DNA of 64,000 nucleotides from Hyphomicrobiaceae bacterium. Its GTDB lineage: Bacteria > Pseudomonadota > Alphaproteobacteria > Rhizobiales > Hyphomicrobiaceae. The stretch covers positions 62,001 through 126,000 of the forward strand of contig JALHOW010000004.1 of assembly GCA_022842785.1 (NCBI GenBank), given 5' to 3'. Position 1 is the stretch's first letter. Every line of letters begins with the position of its first letter. The notes under the pieces were generated by a model. That model ran no database searches and had not been told where the DNA came from. It worked only from the letters and a program-made list of their open reading frames with translations. This document shows, one piece after another, positions 36,695 through 46,671 of this stretch. Position numbers and translations under genes: made by a program.

Positions 36695-36820
36695 CCGCTC
36701 CGGCCGTCTCCCAACACAAATCGCCCGGCTTGGACGTCGACCGAGCCGCTCAGAGCGTGCTGAGCTGCTCGGTCGAATGCATGTTGGACCTAACTTGCGT
36801 CGAGCATCCTCCGCTTTGCG
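36695..36820 (-). pseudogene. Degenerate second copy of the small gene at 36844-37068
   Basis: Read on the minus strand, this stretch gives HAFDRAAQHALSGSVDVQAG then RFVLGDGRSGEG, clearly related to QALDRAARNARSGPADVRAG and RFVLRDARSGQF of the intact gene. A TAG stands where the intact gene has AAG (Lys) near its start, no ATG is in register, and the 3' end runs into the next gene. The matching kinase gene is missing beside this copy. It is the scar of an older or duplicated module at the same site. Confidence 0.7.
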
Positions 36821-36827
36821 GTCACAC

Positions 36828-36861
36828 CTACCCCAACGCCTCATTACTCTTCCGCACGGCC
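36828..36861. repeat. Displaced copy of the thiC 3' end (left direct repeat)
   Basis: 34 bases identical to 37612-37645, beginning CTACCCCAACGCCTCATTAC. At the right-hand copy they encode the last ten residues and stop codon of ThiC. The two copies are direct repeats that bracket the small gene and the zeta-like kinase (inner distance 750 bases). Confidence 0.95.
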
Positions 36862-37068
36862 GCGGGCGAACTTCCCGTCTCGACCCTGCTTCTTCCCGCG
36901 TACCGCACCGGGCTTACTCTTTTTTGCGTCTGCGATCTTGAATTGGCCGCTTCGGGCATCCCTCAACACAAATCGCCCCGCCCTGACATCTGCCGGGCCG
37001 CTCCGGGCATTCCGCGCCGCACGGTCGAGCGCCTGCTGCGCCTTGTCGACGTCGATGATCTTGCCCAT
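36844..37068 (-). CDS. Small basic protein paired with zeta-like kinase (possible antitoxin)
   Basis: 74 residues from ATG 37068, which overlaps the TGA of the kinase gene, so the two are coupled. It starts MGKIIDVDKAQQALDRAARN and ends in a Lys/Arg/Gly-rich tail. Its last residues and stop (RGRAEE) are encoded inside the displaced thiC 3' repeat, read in another frame. The original end may therefore have been lost or created at insertion. A degenerate relative lies just downstream. Partner position suggests an antitoxin or regulator, but no family is recognised and the usual epsilon antitoxin is not similar. Confidence 0.6.
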   Translation of the reverse strand: MGKIIDVDKAQQALDRAARNARSGPADVRAGRFVLRDARSGQFKIADAKKSKPGAVRGKKQGRDGKFARGRAEE

Positions 37069-37586
37069 CAGTCGTTCCACTGCTCCAGAGGCTGGAAGCG
37101 ATCTTCCAGGCTCTCCCATGTATACCACTCATCCACGATCGGCTTGTAGAGCCTTTCGAGATACTCCGCGCTCTTGGCAAATCTCTGACGGATAACCTGC
37201 TCGGGAATGCCGTGCCCTCCCTCGGAAACGCGCCGTGCCACGCGGCCAATGGCGGCGTCAACGTCGGGCAATCTCAAGTAAATGAGCGCCACGGCGTAAC
37301 CCGCGTCCTGCCATTTGGGGATTCTTTGTGCGTAGCTCAATGAAGCGAGCGTCGTTTCGAACGCAAATCCCTGCTTGGCTGCCACAAGATCATCCAGCCG
37401 CCGCAGCATTTCGCGCGCGGCGCGAACGTCCGCCGCCGGGCCGGGCTGCCCTCCGCCTATAATCGCGCGCGCGATCTCGTCCGCATTTACGAACTCGAGG
37501 TTCTTGTAGTGCTCGCGCAGGAACTCGTTCGCAAAACTCGTCTTTCCCGCTCCGTTCGGCCCAGCAATGATGATGATCTCTTGCAT
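37068..37586 (-). CDS. Zeta-toxin-like / COG4185 P-loop kinase
   Basis: 172 residues. Walker A is GPNGAGKT (9-16), followed by FANEFLREHYKNLEFVNADE, where the Asp-Glu matches the zeta-family base, then GFAFETTLASLSYAQRIPKW and RVARRVSEGGHGIPEQVIRQ, the Arg-rich lid that contacts phosphate. Zeta toxins phosphorylate UDP-N-acetylglucosamine; COG4185 relatives may instead modify other small molecules or proteins. It is coupled to a small basic protein and sits between two copies of the thiC tail, 25 bases downstream of thiC itself. Toxicity is inferred from family only. Confidence 0.8.
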   Translation of the reverse strand: MQEIIIIAGPNGAGKTSFANEFLREHYKNLEFVNADEIARAIIGGGQPGPAADVRAAREMLRRLDDLVAAKQGFAFETTLASLSYAQRIPKWQDAGYAVALIYLRLPDVDAAIGRVARRVSEGGHGIPEQVIRQRFAKSAEYLERLYKPIVDEWYTWESLEDRFQPLEQWND

Positions 37587-37611
37587 GGGCCGAACTTAGC
37601 AGGTCAATCGA

Positions 37612-39968
<2,357 letters not shown>

Positions 39969-39976
39969 GTTTCCCG

Positions 39977-40063
39977 TCCCTTCGCCGGCATGATCCGGAT
40001 CAGGTTCAAAGGGTGCTCGCGTCGAATTACGCGATCTCAGCCGGTATCCACCGGCGCCCCTCG
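39977..40063 (-). promoter_or_regulatory. TPP riboswitch (thi box)
   Basis: On the minus strand the RNA has the family's conserved parts in order: GGGGCGCC, the helix with CGGCTGAGATCG, then ACCCTTTGAACCTGATCCGG and ATCATGCCGGCGAAGGGA. Binding of thiamine pyrophosphate should fold the thi box. Because the ribosome site GGGACGGGAAAC of the membrane-protein gene follows at once, control is probably at translation start. There is no terminator stem with a T run. Confidence 0.95.
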
Positions 40064-40249
40064 GCATAGGTGACATATTGAGGTCGGCGTTGGCCCAATG
40101 CAAGGCCGTTCACCAGAATGCAGGGCCGCTGTCCGCCAATGCATTCGGTTCGCAGCCGCGAAATCGGCCAAAGGTCTCTGTTGCGCTGCAATATGACCCT
40201 CAGCTACTCTGCAATCGGACAGATGGGCGCTGCGGATATGGGACGGACG

Positions 40250-42220
40250 ATGAGCAAACCCTCGAAAACCATCGAGCAGCCCTGGATTTTCCGCACCTAT
40301 TCCGGGCACTCGACCGCCGCCAAGTCGAACGCGCTCTACAAAACCAACCTCGCCAAGGGCCAGACCGGCCTCTCCATTGCCTTCGACCTGCCGACCCAGA
40401 CAGGCTACGACAGCGACTACGTGCTCGCGCGCGGCGAGGTCGGCAAGGTCGGCGTGCCGATCAGCCATATCGGCGACATGCGCACGCTCCTCGACGGCAT
40501 TCCGCTCGACCGCATGAACACCTCCATGACGATCAACGCGACCGCCGCCTGGCTGCTCGCGTTGTACATCGCCGTCGCCGACGAGCAGGGCGCGCCGCGC
40601 ACGAGCCTCACCGGCACCATCCAGAACGACATCATCAAGGAATATCTCTCGCGCGGCACGTATGTCTTCCCGCCCGAGCCATCGCTGCAGCTCATTCGCG
40701 ACACGATCACGTACACGTACAAGGAAGTGCCGCGCTGGAATCCGACGAACGTTTGTTCGTACCATCTGCAGGAAGCGGGCGCGACGCCCGTGCAGGAGCT
40801 GGCCTTCGCGCTCGCGACGGCCATTGCCGTGCTCGACACCGTCAAGAAATCCGGCGCAGTGCCGGAGGAGGAATTCGGCACGGTCGTCGGGCGCATTTCC
40901 TTCTTCGTGAATGCGGGTCTCAAGTTCATCACCGAGATCTGCAAGATGCGCGCCTTCACCGAGCTGTGGGACGAGATCACGGCCGAGCGCTATGGCGTAA
41001 AGGACGCGAAGAACCGCCGCTTCCGCTATGGCGTGCAGGTGAACTCGCTCGGCCTCACCGAGCAGCAGCCCGAGAACAACGTCGCGCGCATCCTGCTCGA
41101 AATGCTTGCCGTGACGCTCTCGAAGAACGCCCGCGCCCGCGCCGTGCAGCTCCCCGCATGGAACGAGGCCATGGGCCTGCCGCGCCCGTGGGATCAGCAG
41201 TGGTCGCTGCGCATGCAGCAGATACTTGCCTATGAGACGGACCTGCTCGAATACGGTGACATCTTCGACGGCTCGACGGAGATCGCGCGCAAGGTGGCCG
41301 AGCTGAAGGCCGAGGCCAAGGCCGAGCTTCAGCGCATCGAGGACATGGGTGGCGCGGTCGCGGCCATCGACTACATGAAGCGCCGCTTGGTCGAGTCCAA
41401 TTCCGAGCGCGTGTCGCGCATCGAGTCCGGCGAGCAGGTCGTCGTCGGCGTGAACCGCTGGGGCGAGACCGAGCCCTCGCCGCTTTCGACAGGCTCGGGT
41501 GCCATTCTCACCGTCGACGAAGGCGTCGAAGCCGAACAGATCGAGCGGCTCGCGGCATGGCGGGCTGAGCGCGATAACGCTGCCTGCGAGAAGGCCCTCG
41601 CGGTCTTGGAGCAGGACGCCCGCGCGGGCACGAACATCATGGAAGCCTCCATCGTGTGCGCCAAGGCGGGCGTGACGACAGGCGAATGGGGCGCGACGTT
41701 GCGGCGCGTGTTCGGCGAGTACCGCGCACCGACCGGCGTCGGCAAAGTGTCCTCCGCGAACAGCACGGATGTCGAAGCTGTCCGCCGCCGCGTGGACGAT
41801 GTCTCGGACCGTCTCGGCCGGCGCATCAAGCTGCTGATCGGCAAGCCGGGCCTCGACGGTCACTCCAACGGCGCCGAGCAGATTGCCGTGCGCGCGCGCG
41901 ACTGCGGCATGGAGGTCGTCTACGAGGGCATTCGCCTGACGCCCGCGCAGATTGTCCGTGCGGCCGTCGAGGAAAGCGCGCACGTCGTCGGCCTGTCGAT
42001 CCTCTCAGGCAGCCATGTGCCGCTGGTGCGCGATGTTCTGGAGCGCATGAAGAGCGAAGGCGCGGGCGACATTCCCGTCGTCATCGGCGGCATCATTCCG
42101 CCGGAGGATGCTGAGCTGTTGAAGGGTCTCGGCGTCGCCGGCGTCTACACGCCCCGCAATTTCGAACTCAACGCCATCATGAGCGACATCGTCGGCTTGG
42201 TGGAGCGGGGGGCGGGTTAG
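40250..42220 (+). CDS. meaA: Ethylmalonyl-CoA mutase (MeaA/Ecm), B12-dependent
   Basis: About 656 residues from ATG 40250, with GGGACGG upstream; ATGs at 40223 and 40238 are alternatives. It has the substrate barrel (QPWIFRTYSGHSTAAKSNAL, GLSIAFDLPTQTGYDSDYVL, MTINATAAWLLALY) and a C-terminal cobalamin domain with DGHSNG (DxHxxG, His538). Sequence in the barrel follows the MeaA/Ecm branch and not methylmalonyl-CoA mutase, which differs at the acyl-binding site. Ecm rearranges ethylmalonyl-CoA to methylsuccinyl-CoA in the ethylmalonyl-CoA pathway, used for acetate or C1 growth without isocitrate lyase. It is divergent from the thiC operon. Confidence 0.88.
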   Translation: MSKPSKTIEQPWIFRTYSGHSTAAKSNALYKTNLAKGQTGLSIAFDLPTQTGYDSDYVLARGEVGKVGVPISHIGDMRTLLDGIPLDRMNTSMTINATAAWLLALYIAVADEQGAPRTSLTGTIQNDIIKEYLSRGTYVFPPEPSLQLIRDTITYTYKEVPRWNPTNVCSYHLQEAGATPVQELAFALATAIAVLDTVKKSGAVPEEEFGTVVGRISFFVNAGLKFITEICKMRAFTELWDEITAERYGVKDAKNRRFRYGVQVNSLGLTEQQPENNVARILLEMLAVTLSKNARARAVQLPAWNEAMGLPRPWDQQWSLRMQQILAYETDLLEYGDIFDGSTEIARKVAELKAEAKAELQRIEDMGGAVAAIDYMKRRLVESNSERVSRIESGEQVVVGVNRWGETEPSPLSTGSGAILTVDEGVEAEQIERLAAWRAERDNAACEKALAVLEQDARAGTNIMEASIVCAKAGVTTGEWGATLRRVFGEYRAPTGVGKVSSANSTDVEAVRRRVDDVSDRLGRRIKLLIGKPGLDGHSNGAEQIAVRARDCGMEVVYEGIRLTPAQIVRAAVEESAHVVGLSILSGSHVPLVRDVLERMKSEGAGDIPVVIGGIIPPEDAELLKGLGVAGVYTPRNFELNAIMSDIVGLVERGAG

Positions 42221-42239
42221 GTGCGGCGCAATGGCCTAA

Positions 42240-42617
42240 TCATTTGCCACGGCGTCTTGAGGCAGCCTCGACATACTTTTCGATTTCGTCCTCAACATGA
42301 CTTTCGACTTTGTAATAGAAGTCTTCGCCAAGCACGATTGGCAGCGTCTTTGGAAAGGCTAGATCTAGCGACAGCCCGTTCCAATGTAGGGCTTCCGGAT
42401 ATCTGGACAGCTCCTGTCTGATGGCATCCATGCACAGCATCAGCGCCTGAATAGCGTCACTCCCATAGGCGTACCCGGAACTCGCCCCTCTTGGGCTTGA
42501 AACAGTGAACTCGCCAATCCATTCGTCGGCGGATTTCTGAACGGGCTTGGCCACCGAAACATGAAATTCTGATCCTGTAACTGGGTCAGCTAGCACGCGG
42601 CTAGCAATCACTTCCAT
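42240..42617 (-). CDS. Small hypothetical protein (DUF6968-like)
   Basis: 125 residues from ATG 42617, with GGGAG eight bases upstream. It begins MEVIASRVLADPVTGSEFHV, has a middle EWIGEFTVSSPRGASSGYAY and a helix GSDAIQALMLCMDAIRQELS. This resembles the DUF6968 group of small proteins found in accessory regions, but I am not sure. GC content is lower than in neighbours. It lies 33 bases left of the displaced cckA tail and may be part of the same accessory patch. Confidence 0.55.
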   Translation of the reverse strand: MEVIASRVLADPVTGSEFHVSVAKPVQKSADEWIGEFTVSSPRGASSGYAYGSDAIQALMLCMDAIRQELSRYPEALHWNGLSLDLAFPKTLPIVLGEDFYYKVESHVEDEIEKYVEAASRRRGK

Positions 42618-42650
42618 GATGCGCACTCCCCTAAGACAATAGAGCCACCC

Positions 42651-42689
42651 CCTACCTCTCCAACTCCTCCTTTACCTTCGCGGCGAACT
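42651..42689. repeat. Displaced copy of the cckA 3' end (left direct repeat)
   Basis: Matches 43202-43240 with four differences in 39 bases, or two in the first 36. Read on the minus strand it still encodes FAAKVKEELER then TAG. The two inner differences are third-position changes (GTG to GTA and AAA to AAG) that leave the peptide unchanged. Confidence 0.9.
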
Positions 42690-42699
42690 CAACGCCACT

Positions 42700-42751
42700 T
42701 CCCCTTCTCCCCGTTCTTACGGGGAGAAGGTCGGGATGAGGGGCGGCGGCA
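42700..42751 (+). repeat. REP-like unit C, left terminal inverted repeat of the DUF559 cassette
   Basis: The unit contains CTCCCCGTTCTTACGGGGAG and the GAGAAGGTCGGGATGAGGGG subtype tail, then GCGGCGGCAA. It is the inverted counterpart of unit D (43145-43196), with matching outer ends and inward-facing tails. The DUF559 gene stop is six bases inside it. Confidence 0.9.
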
Positions 42752-42756
42752 AATTC

Positions 42757-43122
42757 CTACGGCGCCTCATCCGGCCCTGCGAATGCCAGCAACGCTGAGA
42801 GTACGTCATCCAGGTTCTCGAACACATCGGCGTTCGAGACGCGGAAGACGCGGTAACCTCGACTACTCAACTCATCGGATCTCGCGGCGTCATTTGCGAG
42901 TTCCGCGTCCGTCGAATGCGTCCCACCGTCGATCTCCACTACGACCTTTCGTTCCCGGCAAAGGAAATCCACGAAGTAACCGCCGACTGCCGCCTGTCTC
43001 ACGAACTTCAGGTCACCAAGCTGCCGATTGCGCAACTCGGCCCAGAGCTTGGCCTCAGCAGACGTGTCATTCGCACGCAGTACGCGTGATCGATTGGTTC
43101 GCCAGGGCTGGGAGTGTCGCAT
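42757..43122 (-). CDS. DUF559 endonuclease-like protein in REP-flanked cassette
   Basis: 121 residues of the DUF559 family, related to Vsr and the PD-(D/E)xK fold: RVLRANDTSAEAKLWAELRN, FVRQAAVGGYFVDFLC with Asp52, KVVVEIDGGTHS with Glu63, and RGYRVFRVSNADVFENLDDV. The fold suggests DNA cleavage or nicking, but no DUF559 substrate is established. The gene is enclosed by inverted REP-like units C and D and then by direct repeats of the cckA 3' end, giving a unit of about 550 bp. ATG 43122 has no strong ribosome site. Confidence 0.9.
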   Translation of the reverse strand: MRHSQPWRTNRSRVLRANDTSAEAKLWAELRNRQLGDLKFVRQAAVGGYFVDFLCRERKVVVEIDGGTHSTDAELANDAARSDELSSRGYRVFRVSNADVFENLDDVLSALLAFAGPDEAP

Positions 43123-43144
43123 GGAGTTTTGACCATGCCTTGAG

Positions 43145-43196
43145 ATTGCCGCCGCCCCTCACCCTAACCCTCTCCCCGTAAGAACGGGGAGAGGGG
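43145..43196 (-). repeat. REP-like unit D, right terminal inverted repeat of the DUF559 cassette
   Basis: Inverted relative to unit C: TTGCCGCCGCCCCTCACCCT leads into the same palindrome ending GGGGAGAGGGG. It belongs to the GAGAGGGTTAGGGTGAGGGG subtype. The cckA stop codon lies seven bases to the right. Confidence 0.9.
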
Positions 43197-43201
43197 ATAT
43201 T

Positions 43202-43240
43202 CCTACCTCTCCAACTCCTCTTTCACCTTCGCGGCGAGCT
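43202..43240. repeat. cckA 3' end (right direct repeat)
   Basis: The functional tail of cckA, from the base after its stop codon inward. It is matched by 42651-42689. The repeat pair encloses units C and D and the DUF559 gene. Confidence 0.9.
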
Positions 43241-45743
43241 GCGGGAGCGTGAAGGGCTTGGCGAGGAAGGCGAAGGTCTCGCCCGGATTGAGATTGCGCT
43301 TGAAAGCATCGTCCGGATAACCGGACATGAAAATGATCTTGATGTCCGGCCGCTGCTTGCGCAGCTCGTTCAACATGCTCGGCCCGTCCATCTCCGGCAT
43401 GACGACGTCACTCACGATGAGATCGATCTGTCCGCCGACCTCCTCGAATTTCTCCAGGCCCTCGGCGCCCGATGTCGCCTCGATGACGTCGTAGCCCTGA
43501 CGCTTCAGCGCGCGGACCGCGAAGCTGCGCACGGAATCCTCGTCCTCGACGAGCAGCACGCGGCCACTGCCCGTGAGATCGCGCGCCTTCTCCTTCTTCA
43601 CGGGGCGCTGCGCAGCCTTGACGTCCGCCTCCGTCCGCACATAGCGCGGCAGGAGAATGTGGAAGGTCGTGCCCTGTCCCGGCACGCTCTCCGGATAGAT
43701 GTAGCCGCCCGTCTGCTTGACGATACCGTAGACGGTCGAGAGACCGAGGCCCGTGCCTTTGCCCACTTCTTTCGTCGAGAAAAACGGCTCGAAGATCTTG
43801 GCCATGATCTCAGGCGTCATGCCGTGGCCCGTATCGGTAACGGCCAGTTCGACGTACTCCCCCGGAATGAGGCCCTCTGCACGCATGGCACGCGTCTCTG
43901 CTTCGCTCACGTTGCGCGTCGCGATGATCAGCTTCCCGCCATCCGGCATCGCATCCTTGGCATTCACCGCGAGGTTGAGCAGTACCTGATCGAGCTGCGT
44001 GCGATCCGCCTTGATGAACCACAGATCGCGGCCGTGACGCATCTCGAGCAGCACCGTCTCACCGATGAGCTTGCGCAGCAGCGCCGTGCTCGTGTCGCTG
44101 ATGACATCGCCGAGTTCCAACACCTCCGGCATGAGGGTCTGGCGGCGCGAGAAGGCAAGCAGCTGCCGCACCATGCCCGCGGCACGGTTGGCATTCTGCT
44201 TGATGTTCATGATGTCCTTGTACGCGGCATCGGTCGGACGATGCGTCTGCAGCAGCAGGTCCGAGAAGCCGATGATCGCCGTCAGCACGTTGTTGAAGTC
44301 GTGCGCGATGCCGCCCGCGAGCTTGCCGACCGCCTCCATCTTCGTGCTCTGCGCGTACTTGAGTTCCAGAGCCTTCTGCTCGGTCGCATCGATGACATAA
44401 ACGACGGCCGCGGCCTCGCCATCGCCCGAAGGCACGGGGCTGAAAAACAGTCGACGCGTGAACTCGCCGTCCGAGCCCAGCGTCACCTCGACAGGCTCGC
44501 CGGCAACCCGGCCCTTCTGCACATTCTCGAACGCGCGCTTCAGCGCCGCACGCGCATCGACATCCGTGATCCGCTCGGTGATATCCGCAGCAGTCGCGAT
44601 CGCCCCCGCATTCCGATCGTCGAAGAGCTGCCCGAAGGTCGCGTTGGCATTGATGACGCGGCCGTCATTGGCGATCGTCGCCATGCCGAACGGCGCCGCA
44701 TTGAGGAAGCGCGCGAGATCGCCGTTCTTCCTGAGTGGCCCACCTTCCGCCGAGGCTCGCGTGCGCCGATGGAGCACGAGAAGCTGGACGGCGCCCGTTT
44801 GCGCCGGATTGGCGGGCGGCAGCGCTATGATCTCGACGGGCATGAACCCGCCACCACCGCGCGCCAGCTCAGTCTCGACGCGGCCCCACTGGCCGTCCAT
44901 GACTGCGAGCGCATTGCGGATCGCAGCCTCGGCACCGGGCGCGAAAATTTCACCGAGGCGAATGTCGTGGCCCGGATCCGCCGCGGGATCGCGGCCGATC
45001 CAACTCGCCAGCGTTCGGTTGATCTCCGTGATGCGGCCATCGGGTGCCAGCTCCAGCACGCCGAGCGGCAGGCCGTCGTAGTAGGCGAGGCGTGTCTCGA
45101 GGCCGTGCATTGTCTCGGCGACGCGCGCGTGCTCCTGCGTAATGTCAGCCACTTGCCACAGCGTCCGCGGCTGGCCCTCGCCGCCGCCGAGCGCTGCCGG
45201 AATGGGCCGCACCGTGACCCGCAGCCAGCGCGACGCGCGCGCGCGCGCGTCCTGGCCCCGAATGCGGAATTCCTCCTGGCGTGCTTCCCCACGCTCGGCC
45301 GCACGCAGCAGCCGGAACAGGCATTGCCCCGCCTCGGGCTCCACGGCAAAGGCTTCCTCGAGCGCCCGCGGCTCACCCGATGAGTGCTCACCCACGATCC
45401 GCCGAAAGGCGCGATTCGCCTTCAGCGTCCGTCCTGCCGCATCCGTGACCAGAAAGCCGAGATCTAGCCCCTCGGCTGCGCGTTCAGCGAGATCCCCACG
45501 CTCATCCTCGACATTGAGGCGCACGAGCCCCGCCGCCGTGCCGAACAGGAAGAAAACGCCGATCACCGCAAGCAGTGACAGGAATCCGAGCACGATCGGG
45601 CCCGTCGCCCGCGTCGACCACATGGCCACGACGCCGAGCGTCAGCGCTGCGGCCAGCGTCAACGTCGCTGCCAGTATGACGCCGCCACGGGAAGGCGTGC
45701 CCATCACTGTGAACTCGCTGCGTTTCTCATGGAGCCCGGTCAT
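43203..45743 (-). CDS. cckA: Hybrid histidine kinase CckA (cell cycle control)
   Basis: About 846 residues from ATG 45743; a TTG at 45809 and an ATG at 45704 are alternatives. Two N-terminal membrane helices (VILAATLTLAAALTLGVVAM; IVLGFLSLLAVIGVFFLF) precede three PAS-like domains. The kinase core has GGIAHDFNNVLTAIIGFSDL with the phospho-His (about residue 481), a DTGHGM/GTGLGLSTVYG ATPase domain, and a receiver (VEDEDSVRSF, VSDVVMPEMDGPS). CckA feeds the ChpT-CtrA phosphorelay that sets DNA replication and division timing in alphaproteobacteria. The gene is essential in many, which makes an insertion that preserves its 3' end noteworthy. Confidence 0.93.
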   Translation of the reverse strand: MTGLHEKRSEFTVMGTPSRGGVILAATLTLAAALTLGVVAMWSTRATGPIVLGFLSLLAVIGVFFLFGTAAGLVRLNVEDERGDLAERAAEGLDLGFLVTDAAGRTLKANRAFRRIVGEHSSGEPRALEEAFAVEPEAGQCLFRLLRAAERGEARQEEFRIRGQDARARASRWLRVTVRPIPAALGGGEGQPRTLWQVADITQEHARVAETMHGLETRLAYYDGLPLGVLELAPDGRITEINRTLASWIGRDPAADPGHDIRLGEIFAPGAEAAIRNALAVMDGQWGRVETELARGGGGFMPVEIIALPPANPAQTGAVQLLVLHRRTRASAEGGPLRKNGDLARFLNAAPFGMATIANDGRVINANATFGQLFDDRNAGAIATAADITERITDVDARAALKRAFENVQKGRVAGEPVEVTLGSDGEFTRRLFFSPVPSGDGEAAAVVYVIDATEQKALELKYAQSTKMEAVGKLAGGIAHDFNNVLTAIIGFSDLLLQTHRPTDAAYKDIMNIKQNANRAAGMVRQLLAFSRRQTLMPEVLELGDVISDTSTALLRKLIGETVLLEMRHGRDLWFIKADRTQLDQVLLNLAVNAKDAMPDGGKLIIATRNVSEAETRAMRAEGLIPGEYVELAVTDTGHGMTPEIMAKIFEPFFSTKEVGKGTGLGLSTVYGIVKQTGGYIYPESVPGQGTTFHILLPRYVRTEADVKAAQRPVKKEKARDLTGSGRVLLVEDEDSVRSFAVRALKRQGYDVIEATSGAEGLEKFEEVGGQIDLIVSDVVMPEMDGPSMLNELRKQRPDIKIIFMSGYPDDAFKRNLNPGETFAFLAKPFTLPQLAAKVKEELER

Positions 45744-46142
45744 CGCGCGCCACCGTAGCTGATTCGGCGAAACAAGAGCGCGGGACAGTTGCCTGAGAAC
45801 TTGCAGCAATGCCGGTATCCCCCTGAATTAAAACATACCGCGGCGATGCGCGTTTCCCACAGTCAGAAAGTACCGAACCCCGTTAAGATGTCCTGAAGCG
45901 CTATCCGCGCCACACCATACAGTTCTCGAGGTGGCGCGACGTTTCGCACATGCGACAACCCGCGCAGAGAGCGCTACCGCATATCGATCGTTTGCACGCG
46001 TCGCATGGCGCCTAACGCTGTCCACAATCACTGTTCATGCCTGGGAAAGAGGCTGTGGACTGGCAGCGGTGCGCTGATACAGATGGCGTGCGTCGTCTGA
46101 GCTGGTTCGTCAAGGGAGCGTGGCCGAGGCCACGGCAGGGGT
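45744..46142. other. Intergenic region between divergent cckA and fliO, with possible CtrA site
   Basis: 399 bases without a supported gene. At 45883-45897 it has TTAA-GATGTCC-TGAA, one base from the TTAA-N7-TTAA consensus of the CtrA regulator, which would connect CckA signalling to the flagellar fliO gene or to cckA itself. Other parts are unremarkable. Confidence 0.4.
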
Positions 46143-46547
46143 ATGGCGAATTTCATCTGGTACGCGCTCTCGAGCGTTGCCTTGGCACTCATCGTGGTGG
46201 CTGCCGTCTGGTTCATACGCGGCTATCTCAACGGGTCGCCGCCGCGAATTTCGTTCTTCGGCCCGCGGCCGGAGCCGCGACTGGCCGTCGTCGACCATGC
46301 CAATGTCGACGGGCGGCGCCGTCTCGTGCTCGTGCGCCGCGACAATATCGAGCACCTGATCATGACGGGCGGGCCGGTCGATGTCGTGATCGAGACCGGC
46401 ATACCCGCGCGGCCGGTCCTGACACCGAGCGATTCCGTCGAGCCCGCACCGCAGGCCCAGCCGACATTGTCGTCGCAACCCGTGTTCACGCGCGCGCCGC
46501 GCACGCTCGGCACGGCCTCCGCGGGCACGACCGAAGGTGCGGCATGA
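46143..46547 (+). CDS. fliO: Flagellar biosynthesis protein FliO
   Basis: 134 residues. One N-terminal helix (FIWYALSSVALALIVVAAVW) is followed by the alphaproteobacterial FliO core RLAVVDHANVDGRRRLVLVR and DNIEHLIMTGGPVDVVIETG, then a Pro/Thr-rich tail. FliO helps assemble the FliPQR export gate of the flagellar secretion system. It stands apart from other flagellar genes; only fliI is elsewhere in the window, 45 kb away, while fliP is not seen. It is divergent from cckA. Confidence 0.85.
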   Translation: MANFIWYALSSVALALIVVAAVWFIRGYLNGSPPRISFFGPRPEPRLAVVDHANVDGRRRLVLVRRDNIEHLIMTGGPVDVVIETGIPARPVLTPSDSVEPAPQAQPTLSSQPVFTRAPRTLGTASAGTTEGAA

Positions 46548-46671
46548 TGATTGCCCGCGCCACCTGATACGGCGCGCGGTCGGTCGAATGCGTTGAAGCT
46601 TTGCACAAGGAGGCGTCGCGTTGCCGGCGCAGCATGGCGGGGCCATGCACAGTACCGGAGAAGGAACAGTG

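Noticed and set aside
40250-42220. Calling this gene methylmalonyl-CoA mutase
   Set aside because: The GLSIAFDLPTQTGYDSDYVL region and overall length follow the MeaA/ethylmalonyl-CoA mutase branch.
45232-45250. Alternating CG run that could form Z-DNA
   Set aside because: It is in the coding sequence of cckA (Ala/Arg codons) and is expected at this GC content.
43659-45383. Long plus-strand open frame inside cckA
   Set aside because: It is a high-GC shadow; cckA motifs on the other strand are unambiguous.
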